A program made the position numbers and the translations under genes. A stretch of DNA of 64,000 bases, taken from contig OU862913.1 in the NCBI GenBank assembly GCA_917880885.1, positions 3,968,001 to 4,032,000 of the forward strand, in the 5' to 3' direction. Under the pieces are notes generated by a model that had not been told where the DNA came from, did not search any database, and saw nothing but the letters and a program-made list of their open reading frames with translations. This stretch comes from Limnephilus marmoratus (lineage: Eukaryota > Arthropoda > Insecta > Trichoptera > Limnephilidae). Of the stretch, positions 21,961 through 32,824 are shown piece after piece (position 1 is the stretch's first letter; each line of letters opens with the position of its first letter).

Positions 21961-22795
21961 ACAATAAGTTGCCGATACATCGTGTACCTAGTGAAGCTTT
22001 GCATTTGAGTTGCATTCAATATGTATGCGTGATGAAGATGCAAATTCTATTACAGGTATACCACTCTCAACTTCTGAGAGCAGTTATATATAAATTTGTA
22101 GTAGAATTTATAAGCATGCTTTTATTGGAAGAGTACTCGGCAAATGGGATTATAAAAATCGGCATAAAAACATAGAAAATATCTACCCCCCTCCCCGGTC
22201 AGCGCTTGAAAATCTGCGGAAAGGTACCTAAGGTGGTGGGGGGGGCGGTAAAATTTTCCTCCGCCCCGGGCGGCCGAAACCCACGCTACGCCACTGTCCA
22301 TTGCAGACAAATGCACATACGCAATACAACGCATTACCTAATGACTTAAAACTTCGAGCATCTAACAGAAAAACATTGGCAAAGGCTCTAAAAGGATATT
22401 ATATCCGCAGAATTATATAGGTACATTTTGTTCCTATTTCTTTTATTTTTGTGTGACTTATCTATTTTTTTTTTTTGCTTATTTTATTTCTTTTCACATG
22501 GTTTTCTTTAAGATTTAACTAAGCTATGCTAGATGATGTTTTATCGAGATACCTACCTCTGTTTATTATTCTCATAATTTTTCATCATTTTTGTGTAATT
22601 TTCTTTTTTTTTCCAGCTTCATATTCAAAGAAACACTATTGATTTAACTCACATACTCGACTTTGTTTTTTTTTTTATTTTGTTTTGGTTTCTTTGTTCT
22701 CTTTTTCTTTTTAGTCTCAATGCTAATTTGCTTCGCTCAGAAGGCAGAACTGAACTGCATTTATTTATTTTGTTATGTTTCTTTTTTCCCTTCTG
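21960..22795. other. Intergenic DNA ending in a hAT-like terminus
   Basis: No gene seen. At 22180-22296 a CCCCCTCCCCGGTC...GGGGGGGGCGG...CCGCCCCGGGCGG block ends GCTACGCCACTG, inverse to the ends at 5174 and 18637. Beyond it, 22430-22720 is T-rich. Confidence 0.5.
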
Positions 22796-23270
22796 GGGGT
22801 GCGCTAGACCTCGTCCTTGCATCAACAGGAGTCGTTGGACGATGGCACGGTGCCCTCTAAAATTAATTGGGCCCCCCCCAGCAACATGTGCAGGCCTTGG
22901 GTTTGGAGGGGCGACCTCGGCTCTCCTTCGCCTTGCCTCCGGCTACTCGACGCTGAATTCCTTAGGGTCGTCGGGTATTTCCCCCCAATCTCCCATTTAC
23001 TTTTCTTTGAGGCATCACCGAGGAACCGGCTAAGGGGCGCGGAAGCTGAGTGTGGTTCACGACTAGACCTAACGTCATGCGCATTCTTGCTGGGACTGCC
23101 AATCGATTGGAGAGGACTCCCAACCGTTTGCCATGCCCTTATTACTTATCTACTGTGTCTTCCTCCCAAACAGGTGCTTGTAGGATACGCTGGATACAAT
23201 CACCCAGCGCTTGCCACCGCGTGGACTTTCATCAACCTGTCCCATTGTCTTGTCTATACTTTGTCATACT
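22795..23270 (+). other. GC-richer block, unrecognised
   Basis: GC content is clearly above its surroundings, and all three plus frames are open for 90-150 codons without agreeing on a protein. Compositional bias explains this. It could be a LINE 5' UTR or an LTR, but I cannot place it. Not called as a gene. Confidence 0.4.
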
Positions 23271-23326
23271 AACACATATTGTATCTGTATTTCCCGCTAA
23301 GCACTTGCATACTGCTTGCTAACAAC

Positions 23327-23468
23327 GTATGCAGGGATATTGGAGGTCTAGTTTCATTTTCAAATGTAGAGTCATTTTTACCAAAAACATTAGAGTCCTT
23401 GCAAGAGCCTTGAAGGGGTAACCATCTGTTACCTATACCAGGGCGGGTAAGTGGTGGGTCCTCCAATG
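23327..23468 (+). repeat. 142-bp dispersed repeat, copy 1 (diverged)
   Basis: Starts GTATGCAGGGATATTGGAGG and ends GTGGGTCCTCCAATG. It has the same 142-bp length as the copies at 23553 and 37608 but many substitutions. Confidence 0.75.
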
Positions 23469-23552
23469 ACACCTCCATGGGCTTTAGAATTGTAGAGATT
23501 GACCATTACAGTACAGTCCTGTAGGCGCGTCCGCATACCGCTACCTAACACA

Positions 23553-23694
23553 GTATGAGGGGACATTGAAGGTCTAGATTCGTTACACTAAATGTAGAGC
23601 CGTTTATTCAAAAAAATTAGATTCTTGCGAGAACTCCGAAGGGGCGACCATAAGTTGCCTATACCGGGGTGGGACAGTGGTGGGTACTTCAATG
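23553..23694 (+). repeat. 142-bp dispersed repeat, copy 2
   Basis: GTATGAGGGGACATTGAAGG ... GGGTACTTCAATG. Differs from 37608-37749 at only two positions by eye. It lies 84 bp after copy 1. Confidence 0.85.
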
Positions 23695-23940
23695 TGTCAA
23701 ACGTGTCAAGTCCGGTACATAATCTATGTACTCTTTATTGAAATACCCTTCAAATTCATATTCTTATGTAACAATAATTTTCTTTAAATTATTATTTTTA
23801 ATTATTATTTTTAATTGTTAAACTAACGTTTAAGACAAGATTTTATGCATAGCACAAAGGGTAACAATTATTATAAGCAATAATTATTAGCCTGAAACGC
23901 TCATCCACATTGAAAAATAGTCCGAGAAAAGATACATGAC

Positions 23941-24009
23941 GCCAACGGGACTTGAACCCGTGCCCTTCTGATTGCCGGTCAGCTGCTCTCCCAATTGAGC
24001 TATGGCGGC
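23941..24009 (-). tRNA. tRNA-like sequence (SINE head or tRNA pseudogene)
   Basis: Folds as a cloverleaf: acceptor GCCGCCA, D arm GCTC/GAGC, anticodon stem CTGA/TCAG, T arm ACGGG-TTCAAGT-CCCGT. The anticodon loop CCGGCAA would give GGC, but it has C instead of the universal U at position 33. The acceptor has one mismatch in this copy. With repeated, mutually inverted copies nearby, a tRNA-derived mobile repeat is likelier than a working tRNA. Confidence 0.55.
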
Positions 24010-24436
24010 TTATCTTATACCCGCCAAATGATTCAATATACGAGTATACTAGTGTTTCATTAAAAAAATACTGCTTATTATATTTTTTCCACCTGAAAAC
24101 AACCAACTTTATTTTTGCGAGAGAGACACTGTTAGTGTTAAATCCGTCGCTAGGTGGCGTCGAGACAAATTATGTCTTCATTTATTGGGGAAATACTTAA
24201 ACTTGAAAAATATTAATTATAATTTTTAATTGTTTAACTAATGTTTAAGACAAGATTTTATGCATAATGTATGAAGTATAATTTGTCTCGACGCCACCTA
24301 GCGACGGATTTAACATTAACAGTGTCTCTCTCGTAAAAATAAAGTTGGTTGTTTTCAGGTGGAAAAAATATAATAAGCAGTAATTGTTGAATGAAACACT
24401 AGTATATATTGAATCATTTGGCGGGTATAAGATAAG

Positions 24437-24508
24437 CCGCCATAGCTCAATTGGGAGAGCAGCTGACCGGCAATCAGAAGGGCACGGATTCAAGTCCCGT
24501 TGGTGTCA
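24437..24508 (+). tRNA. tRNA-like sequence, second copy
   Basis: Same cloverleaf as the minus copy at 23941, with extra changes in the T arm (GGATTCAAG) and acceptor (TTGGTGTC). It is clearly decaying, which supports a repeat-derived origin. Confidence 0.5.
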
Positions 24509-24855
24509 TGTATCTTTTCTCGGAAGATTTTTCAATGTGGATGAGTGTTTCAGGCTGATAATTATTGCTTATAATATATTATTTTTAATTGAGATTTTTA
24601 GGTATAGCACAAAGGGTAACAATTAAAATAAGCAATAATTATCAGAATGAAAACACGTCTACATTAAAAAAAAATAATAATTCAATATATACTAGTGTTT
24701 CATTCAAGAATTACTGCTTATTACATTTTTCCACCTGAAAAGAACCAACTTTATTTTTGTGATTGAGGCATTGTTAGATTTAAATCTCTCGCTAGATGGC
24801 GTCGAGACAAACTATATCTACAGTTTATGGTGAAATACTTTAACTTGTATATTTC

Positions 24856-25712
24856 CGACATAGCTCAATGGTAGAGCACCTGATCGGCAATCAGAAGGAC
24901 ACGGGTTCAAGCACGGGCGTAGCCAGGGGGGGTTTTGGGGGTTCAAACCCCTCCCGAAAAGTTAAGATATCAACATCAATATATAAAAATAAGGATTCGT
25001 GCCGTTTCGGTATTGTTGTGTATCCCCACACCAGTGATGGTATGTCTAGGGAAATTTGACTAGATCTAGAGGAGAAAAATATTTTTTAGGGAAAAGGGAA
25101 ATCAGCACAAAATCTAGGGAAATTTCGAACCGGTAATTTTTTTATTACAAAATATGACAATATTACTGGTATTATATACCTATATGTTTTTTGGAATTCT
25201 CATGAACATTAAATATTGTTGATCTACTTACGAGCAATTTCGTCAAGCAATGTTATTTTTAACATGAAAACTCAAAATTATATTATGTATCTAAAAAGAT
25301 AAATGGAAACTAATATAATAGAGATAAAGAAAAAATTAATGAAAAAAAGAAAAGAAAAAATTCTCCTCTGAAAGAAAAAATTAATTTAACTTTCTAGTTC
25401 CGTTTTATTGGTGATTGCGGTTGATTTTTATTTTGCAAAGTGATTTTTATTTGAAATTCCGTTTCTAATCAGTGGTAAGTGACTGCTGAAAATGCTGGTT
25501 TCAAAAAGTTTTATTTTATTATAGTTCCAAGAAATACAAAGTCCGACAAACCCCCCCCCCCCCCCCCCCCCCCGACACGAGTTTTGATTTGCCATGGCGG
25601 TGGCATATTAATATATAGGTTATTGCGTCCACATTCAGTAGTTTTGTTTTCTTAAACACTCCCGATACTAAAACCTGGCTAGGCCCGTTGGTTCAAGTCC
25701 CGTTGGCGGCAT
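24856..25712 (+). pseudogene. Third tRNA-like copy, split by a DNA transposon
   Basis: The 5' part (CCGACATAGCTCAATGGTAGAGCACCTGATCGGCAATCAGAAGG region) is at 24856-24911 and the 3' part (GGTTCAAGTCCCGTTGGCGGC) at 25690-25712. Removing the insertion and one 8-bp duplicate restores a continuous tRNA-like sequence. The break falls in the T arm (B box). Confidence 0.8.
24912..25689. mobile_element. Non-autonomous hAT-like DNA transposon, 778 bp
   Basis: Inverted ends CACGGGCGTAGCCAGG (24912) and its partner at 25674-25689 match at 14 of 16 positions. Exact 8-bp duplications GGTTCAAG flank it (24904-24911, 25690-25697), as expected of hAT elements. Just inside the left end is the GGGGGTTTTGGGGG/CCCCTCCC block. 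A ~24-base C run lies near 25550-25573. There is no transposase. Confidence 0.85.
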
Positions 25713-25981
25713 GTATATTTTCCCGGAAGATTTTGTCAATGTTATTGTTTCAGGCTGATAATTATTTCTTATAATAATTTTCTTTTAGTTGTATAATGTT
25801 GTGCTTCCCGAAATGCCGAAATGTATTTCATTAAACTCATCGGGAGTAATATATTATAAATGTAATAATTTTGTAATATATCATCACTAATAAATAAAAA
25901 AAAATAATATAATAAAAAAGACACAAACAAAAATGGAAAAAGTGCAGGCTCAAGATATCCAAAACATTGGCAAAGAATCTC

Positions 25982-26178
25982 GACCGGTCAGTGGTTGAGT
26001 GGGCATCGCGTTTGGGTCCCACCCAGGCGTTCCGTGTTCGATATCTCGGCTGGCTAAAAAAGTCCTCCATCACGACTTCTCGACATCCTCTCCTTCGGCT
26101 TACTGTGGTGGTGGTAGGAGATTTTCAAATATTGTCGGGTTATTCGTAACCCAGGAATGTTACTTTCTTGTTTTTTTT
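25982..26178 (+). mobile_element. tRNA-derived SINE, copy 2
   Basis: GACCGGTCAGTGGTTGAGTGGG, then a B-box-like GTGTTCGATATC, TCCTCCATCACGAC, GGAGATTTTCAAATATTG, GGGTTATTCGTAACCC and a T-rich 3' end. Collinear with the minus-strand copy at 19891-20088. Confidence 0.8.
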
Positions 26179-26439
26179 TAAATTATTTTATAATAAAAAA
26201 TAATTTTTACTGAAGGTTAGACAAAACAAAAACTACAAAAAATACACCTTGGTGGTCATTAATTCAGATCATATTTATTATATCATTAATTTGACAAAAT
26301 ATAAGTTTAACCACACAAAGTACGGAACGAAAAATAGGAAGTAAACTCGAATCATTGTTAAATTCTCACAGGGATTAGGAAAAAAAATCATTTAAAAAGT
26401 TATTAAAACTAAGCAACTACATTCCGTGTTCAATCAACA

Positions 26440-26930
26440 TTCCGGTACCCGTACAACACAATGCCCAATTCATCATTGAAATATTCTAAGTGTGGTATGA
26501 AGTTAAGTTTGGTGTCAAAAGTTAGACCTAAGTCTTTAATTTCAGAAATAGATTACATAGAGATCGATGTTATTAATAACCATGTAATTGAAGAAAAACA
26601 TTTTATATTTATTTTAGTAAGTGTTCATTAGACGGTTATAAAGCCCTCTGTTCAGGACATATGCTGTCTTTGACTGTGCCAATTAATTTATCCATAAGAA
26701 GCTTCAAAGTTATAAAATAGTTGATGATATGCAAATCGGTCTATAATTGGTTAGTTCCATTTTATCCCCCTTTTTGAAGATTAGAGTCAAATAATTCTAT
26801 TTCCATAGATCAGGAAATGTACTTTCTGACAAATAATGCCCGAATATGGTGCGGAGAGGATAAGCTAGAACGGTGATACGCTGCTGTAAGAATAACAGTG
26901 TAATAATCGTAATATCGAGATAGTTATAAC
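26440..26930 (-). mobile_element. LINE fragment with internal deletion
   Basis: The minus strand shows RT motif FPDLWK...LTLIFKKGDK...TNYRPI near 26820-26730. Farther along, near 26530-26450, is DLGLTFDTKLNFIPH, a C-terminal RT-thumb motif. The catalytic core between is missing. Only conserved pieces are recognisable. Confidence 0.6.
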
Positions 26931-26944
26931 AGTGTAATATCGAG

Positions 26945-28058
26945 ATGTTCCAGCAGCAGTGGTCAATATGCTGGCTATTTGGTACGGACAACAAGAAAAT
27001 CACATTCAATGGGCAGGAGCTTCTTCAAGACCTCTATTCCTTAAGAGCGGAGTCAGGCAAGGGGGAAATATGTCTCCAACTCTATTTAATGTGTACATTA
27101 ACGACCTATTACAAGAGTTGAACGATACACGAATCGGTTGTCATATCTGCGGACAAGGAAGTAACAACATTAATTACGCCGATGACATGGTGCTGCTTGC
27201 ACCTTCGATTAAAGCGATGAGACGACTTGTGCAAATATGCGAAGACTACGCAAACTCTCATAACTTGTTGTACAATTCTAAAAAGTCAGTCATCGTCGCT
27301 TTCAAACACAATAAGGAGCCATCAAATATTCCTCCAATATATCTAGAAGGAAACGAACTGCTCGTGGCCTCACAGGTTAAGTATCTGGGACATATCCTAA
27401 CCGAAGACATGAAGGATATAGAAGATATGGAACGACAAAGAAGAGCAATTAACATACGGGCCGGAATGCTCTCAAGGCGGTTTTACCACTGTAGCGACGA
27501 TGTCAGAAAATTACTCTTCAAGACATACTGCACTGCCCTGTATACATCTGAACTGTGGACACAATACCCAGCAGCGCAGTGGGACAAACTGAGGGTGTGC
27601 TACAATAATGCATACAGGCAACTTATGCAACTACCGAGGTTTTGCAGTGCCTCCACGATGTTCACCGAAGGGAGGGTGCACTCATTCCCAGCATTACTTC
27701 GCCACCGGCTAGCCAGCTTCTGGAACAGGACAAGGAAATCAAACAACATCATTGTCGTGGCTGCATCCGGGTGGCTCAGCTCCCCACTGAATGAGCGATG
27801 GATGCAAATGATGAGGCGACCTCCCTGATGGACGATAAAAAAAAACAATATTTCTTTTTTAAATTTTAATTTCTGTTTTATTTTTATTTTTGTTTAATTT
27901 TATTTTGTTTTTAATTTTGTGATTAATTTTTATTATTATTATTCATGTTCGAATTTTATTTTCATTTTTTATGTAATATGGCAGACTGGGATTGCACTAC
28001 CCTCCCAGCCCTGCTGGAATAAAAACTTAAATAAAAAATAATAAAATAAAAATAATAT
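26945..28058 (+). mobile_element. LINE 3' fragment with RT core and tail
   Basis: An open frame to 27828 starts mid-domain: GVRQGGNMSPTLFNVYINDL, catalytic NYADDMVLL, then VKYLGHIL and a C-terminal region. A 3' UTR and a (TAAAA)n-type tail follow at about 28020-28058. The N-terminal endonuclease and RT fingers are absent (5' truncation at ~26945). The reading frame itself is uninterrupted for 289 codons, so this copy is fairly young. Confidence 0.8.
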
Positions 28059-28064
28059 GGGGAC

Positions 28065-28373
28065 CGATATTATAATTGGGGTCAACGAGAGAGAGAAGTG
28101 TGTTTTCTAAATGCGTTAAGTTAAGACAATTTTAAATTGGAACTTGGAAAATATTATCGTTTACTTGAAAATAAAATCAAAATTGGTCATTACGTACATA
28201 AATATATTTTGTTATTGTTCGTGATGCAAGTATGACGGGATAGCATTTTTCAAAAATAATTCGTAAATTTGCTGTTAAAAAGGAAAAAAAACCAAACAAG
28301 CGTATGCGTGCTTCTTCAAATGCCTCATTTGAGAACACGAATAGCGGCAATCAGATTATGAAAAAAGATTTTC
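28065..28373. other. Unassigned spacer
   Basis: No gene or repeat recognised between the LINE tail and the last zinc-finger remnants. Confidence 0.5.
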
Positions 28374-30650
28374 TCAGCCGTGAGTAAGGCTCTTCAGATT
28401 GCTTCTTGAGAACATGAGCGCCCTAGAGGTGATTTTCCACGAAAACGACGCTATATAAATTAGCCAATTATTATTAATTATTATTATGAATAGTTGCACT
28501 CGGAACAAGAAAAAGGTTTTTCTGCACTGTGAGTCAGTCTGTGAATTATCAGATTGCTTTTTGTAGAAAATTAATAATTGCAATCGGAACAAGAAAAAGG
28601 TTTTCTCCAAAGTGATTCAGTATGTATTTTTGCAAATCTCCCTTCGGAGAACATGAATAGTTGCACTTGGAATATGTAAAAGCTTTTTCTCCACTGTGAG
28701 TCAGCATTTGGATCGTCAGACTGCCCCTTTGAGAATATAAATAGTTGCACCCGGAATAAGAAAAAGGTTTTTCTCCATTGTGAGTCAGCGTGTGGATCGT
28801 CAGAATGCCCTTTTGAGGGAACGAAGAGTTGCACTCGAAGAAAAAAAGGTTTTTCTTCACTATGAGTCAGTTTATGGATCGTCAGACTGCCCTTTCGAGA
28901 GCATGAATAGTTGCACTCGGAACAAGAAAAAGGTTTTTCTCTACTATGAGTCATCTTGTGGATCGTCAGGTTGCTTTTTGTAGAACATGAATAGTTGCAT
29001 TCGGAACAAGAAAAAGGTTTTTCTCCACTGTGAGTCAGCTTGTGGATCGTCAGACTGCTCTTTAGAGAACACGAATAGTTGCACTCGGAATAAGAAAAAG
29101 GTTTTTCTCCACTATGAGTCAGCTTGTGGGTCGTCAGATTGCTTTTTGTAGAACTTGAATAGTTGCATTCGGAACAAGAAAAAGGTTTTTCTCCACTGTG
29201 AGTCAGCTTGTGGGTCGTCAGATTGCTTTTTGTAGTACTGGAATAGTTGCATTCGGAACAAGAAAAATGTTTTTCTCCACTGTGAATCAGATTGTGTTTC
29301 TTCAAATCACCCTTCTGAGAGAATGAATAGTTGCACTCGGAACAAGAAAAAGGTTTTTCTCCACTGTGAGTCAGCTTGTGGATCGTCAGACTGCTCTTTT
29401 GAGAACACGAATAGTTGCACTCGGAACAAGAAAAAGGTTTTTCCTGTGAGACAGCTTGTGTGTCGTCAGATTGCTTTTTGTAGTACTTGAAGAGTTGCAT
29501 TCGGAACAAGAAAAGGTTTTTCTCCACTGTGAATCAGATTGTGTTTCTTCAAATCGCTCTTCTGAGAGCATGAATAGTTGCATTCAGAACAAGAAAAAGG
29601 TTTTTCTCCACTGTGAGTCCGCTTGTGGATCGTCAGACTGCCCTTCCGTGAACACGAATAGTTGCACTCAGAACAAGAAAAAGGTTTTTCTCTACTATGA
29701 GTCATCTTGTGGATCGTCAGGTTGCTTTTTGTAGAACATGAATAGTTGCATTCGGAACAAGAAAAGGGTTTTTCTCCACTGTGAGTCATCTTGTGGATCG
29801 TCAGGTTGCTTTTTGTAGAATATGAATAGTTGCATTCGGAACAAGAAAAAGGTTTTTCTCCACTGTGAGTACGCATGTGGATCGTCAGATTGCCCTTTTG
29901 AGTACACGAATGGTTGCACTCAGAACAAGAAAAAGGTTTTTCTCCACTGTGAGTCAGCTTGTGGATCGTCAGATGGCTTTTTTTAGAACATGAATAGTTG
30001 CACTCGGAACAAGAAAAAGGTTTTTCTCCACTGTGAGTCAGCTTGTGGATCTTCAGACTGTCCTTTCGAGAACACGAATAGTTGCAATCGGAACAAGAAA
30101 AAGGTTTTTTCCACTGTGAGTCAGCATGTGGATCTTCAGAATGCCCTTTCGAGAACACGAATAGTTGCAATCGGAACATGAAAAAGGTTTTTTTTCGCTG
30201 TGATCCAGCATGTTTTTCCTCAAATATTCCTTTTGAGAACTTGAACAGTTGCACTTGGAACATGAAAAAAGTTCAACTCCAGTATGGCTGCGAAGGTGAC
30301 TTACAAAATTATTCTTATGAGAGCAGGAGTAGTGACGAGGATAAGATACTCGTTTATCCACAGGATGCGTCTTCATATCTGTCGACAGATTTGAAAAAGG
30401 ATATAGCTAAAAAGATACATTAAGACTTATAACCTAAGTGATAAAATTGATACCATTATGTTAGAATGTTAAATCTTCCAATGAAAATCGGTTATACCTG
30501 CTGTCTGGTTCATTGTTTCAACGCGTTCTAAGCATTCTTTTTTAACGTCCGACAGTTTTACGTCAATTTCCATATAAGAAAAACTGACTTCATCTTCTTC
30601 TCGGGATACCAGATCCGTCTTGATGGCAACTGTCTCCACGTTAGTGCTGT
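28374..30650 (-). pseudogene. C2H2 zinc-finger gene ZF-B, about 22 fingers, frameshifted
   Basis: Exon 1 is 30650-30498 (acceptor TTTTGCAG, donor CAG/GTATAA) and encodes the family module ending DVKKECLERVE. The intron is 30497-30379 (119 bp, phase 1). Exon 2 runs down from 30378 with MKTHP, as in ZF-A, then about 22 tandem 84-bp fingers (FSCSECNYSC...H-x3-H, linker HSGEKP). Single-base losses in A-runs of the linkers break the frame near 30110, 29515 and 28850, and a several-base deletion lies near 29443. Some fingers have lost a zinc Cys (FSYSEC). Either a decaying gene, or partly homopolymer assembly error. Confidence 0.8.
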
Positions 30651-30689
30651 CTGCAAAATCAAAACGACAATACGTACAATGATCATTGC

Positions 30690-31566
30690 AAGAATTGAAA
30701 GAAATGGGATTGGGCGCGAAATTGAGTAGTCTGAAAGTATGTTGCCTGTTGTATGCTGATGATACGGTGGTGATTTCTAACACCATGGAAGATCTACAGT
30801 CTACAGTCTCGCGTGTCTACGATGAACGAAGTACTAAAGTTAAAGTCATGGTGTTTGAAAGAGAGTACGAAAATAGTGTGCGATATAGCATGACTACTTG
30901 GAGCAGGTGGATAAGTATGTGTATCTGGGTAGTATGTTTACGAGAGATGGGAAGGCTGATAGAGATATTGAAAGAATGGTAAATACCGGTTACTCCATTA
31001 ATGGAGGACTGAATGCCGTTAGCGCTAATAAAAAAAAACTGTCAAAAGAAGCGAAGCTAGCAGTCCACAATGTAGTCCTGGTACCTACCCTGATATATGG
31101 CAGTGAGGCATAGCACTGGCAGAAGAAAGATGAAAGTAAACTGAATGCTGTTGAAATGAGATCCCTGAGGCGTATGTGTGGTAAAACCATGTATGATCGT
31201 GTGAGAAATGTGGATATCCGCAAAGAATGTAAGGCTGATGTACCTAAGTGTAATGAGTATGATTAAGAAAGCGACCCTCAGGTGGTTTGGGAATGTAAAG
31301 CGAAAGAACGAAGAAAGTACTTTAAAAAGAATATATGACGCAAATGTGAATGGTACAAGAAGTCGGGGACGCCCGAAGAAGACATGACACGATCAAGTGA
31401 AATTGAGACGGGCCATGTCGAAAGTCAGAATAATAGAAGAGTGTGTATGAGACGATGTTTGAATGTGAGCGAGGCATAGAGAGTGTGCCAAGACCGAGTT
31501 GTTCGGCGGTCCGTCCTGCCTGCCTACCCCTGCGGGGAAACGGCGTGATGGTTAGTTAGTTAGTTA
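30690..31566 (+). mobile_element. LINE 3' fragment, RTE/R4-like, with (GTTA)n tail
   Basis: Pieces in several frames: catalytic LLYADDTVV near 30745, YVYLGSMFTRDGK near 30912, a C-terminal region with RRMCGK, RRVCMRRCLNVSEA and SVLPAYPCG, and a terminal (GTTA)4 at 31550-31566. Frameshifts and stops make it inactive. It lies just upstream of ZF-B exon 1, so any 5' exon of ZF-B would be separated from it by this insertion. Confidence 0.75.
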
Positions 31567-31955
31567 TTATTGACACACAACAAAACCTCTTTAGAAAAAA
31601 CTATAAATTTAAAAGATTAAAGATTCCGATTATTTAGCATGCATTTACGGGAATTTGGATAAGAAACTTTAAGGTGAAGAATATAAGATAAATGAATGAA
31701 TATAAGAATGACACCAGATGTCTACTTCAGGGGGCGATGAATCAAGAAGGACCCTGTTTTTGAAGAATGGAAAGGTTTTTACTTCCATCTATATTTACGT
31801 ATTTTTACTGTAAAATAATAGGTGTAACTTAATGCATGTCCCAAATTAAAAGAGGTTGAGGAATCGGGAACTTATTGCGAGAAATTCAATTAAGTAATTT
31901 AATATTCCAAATTAAACATGCTTCATATTTAATATATTAATTTTATATAACTTAC
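31567..31955. other. Unassigned spacer
   Basis: AT-rich, no supported feature; it lies downstream (minus strand) of the orphan exon at 31956. Confidence 0.5.
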
Positions 31956-32163
31956 TGGCTGTCTGAGTAATCTCCGCATATTGCAAACATTCCTTCTTTA
32001 CATCTTGGAGATCGAAATCCATATCAGTATACGGCATTACATCTCCGCCTTCTTCCTGGGACCCTGGTTCCGTTTTGATGTTAGGAGTCTCAACAGGATT
32101 TAGTAGATCCATGGCCCTGCTGTGGTAGCGGCAGATAATTGGTTCAAGCCAAAACATAAATTC
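31956..32163 (-). pseudogene. Orphan N-terminal exon of the KKEC zinc-finger family
   Basis: Acceptor TTTCAG before 32163, a leader shared with the exon at 5762, ATG at 32112 in GCCATGG context, then 157 coding bases to a CA/GTAAGT donor (phase 1). The residues read MDLLNPVETPNIKTEP, an acidic stretch, then DLQDVKKECLQYAE. The exon itself is intact. The next downstream finger array is ZF-B, which has its own copy of this exon, so alternative first exons are possible; otherwise it is orphaned. Confidence 0.6.
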
Positions 32164-32360
32164 CTGAAACAGAACATTTTTATAACGGAAACTTAATTCA
32201 TTGAATGTTTTGCCAAAACATTGAAGAGTTATACATATACATAACTCATATTTTGAAACAAGGAAATAATAATTATCGTGATTGTATATTAAGCTAGCAT
32301 TTGGCAACTTAAAAGGTTGAGAGAATTGCCATCAATAGTGAAATAATTCAATACTATGTA

Positions 32361-32800
32361 TGTAAAGAAAAATATAATTTTCTTTAATTTAACACAATGC
32401 CGATCTTGACTGGTCATTGTGTATGTACCATAGACTGACACTGGTATGTGCCTCAGTTCCTACTTAACAGTCGACTCAATGTTTTATAATCTATGGATAA
32501 TTGAAAATATAGTAAAAATAATCTATGGCCATGATAAAGCAAATTTAGCAAATTGATAAGATTGATTTCAATAATTAAAAGTGATTACTATCGTGATTGT
32601 GATATTGTGATCAAGGGATCGACATTGCAATTAATAACATTAAATGTCGTTTCTTTCTTTACAGGTTTGTTTTGTTACTAGATACTTTTATTTATGTAAA
32701 TCTTGTGAGATTAACAAAATAAACCTCCACTTTCTTTACAGAGAAACTCAATTGTGTTTTAATTGAATGTCATCAAAATCACAAGAAAAATACGATTATA
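32361..32800 (+). repeat. 5' LTR of the gypsy element
   Basis: TGTAAAG ... ATTATA, 440 bp. It has ACAGGTTTGT at 32661-32670 where the 3' LTR has the reverse complement. Confidence 0.92.
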
Positions 32801-32824
32801 AAACGACATTTTTCGTAACCAAAA

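Larger units (their letters stand above)
23867..24579. repeat. Large inverted repeat around two tRNA-like sequences
   Basis: Arms 23867-24175 and 24278-24579 are reverse complements, each holding a tRNA-like sequence plus ~130 bp of shared flank (CTAGGTGGCGTCGAGACAAAT, and the CTGCTTATTATAT region). A third, tRNA-less copy in the first orientation spans about 24603-24830. A ~40-bp motif (TTTAAGACAAGATTTTATGCATA) recurs directly at 23830 and 24244. Confidence 0.85.

Noticed and set aside
18637..22296. One hAT element spanning both CAGTGGCG and CGCCACTG ends
   Set aside because: The flanking 8-mers (ATTGCAGC and TCCATTGC) are not the same, so no target duplication supports a single element.
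22817..23272. 151-codon plus-strand ORF and overlapping frames
   Set aside because: All three frames are open because the block is GC-rich; no domain, splice or codon support picks one.
23941..24508. Functional tRNA-Ala(GGC) pair
   Set aside because: C at position 33, a stem mismatch, decay between copies and shared non-tRNA flanks point to a tRNA-derived repeat.
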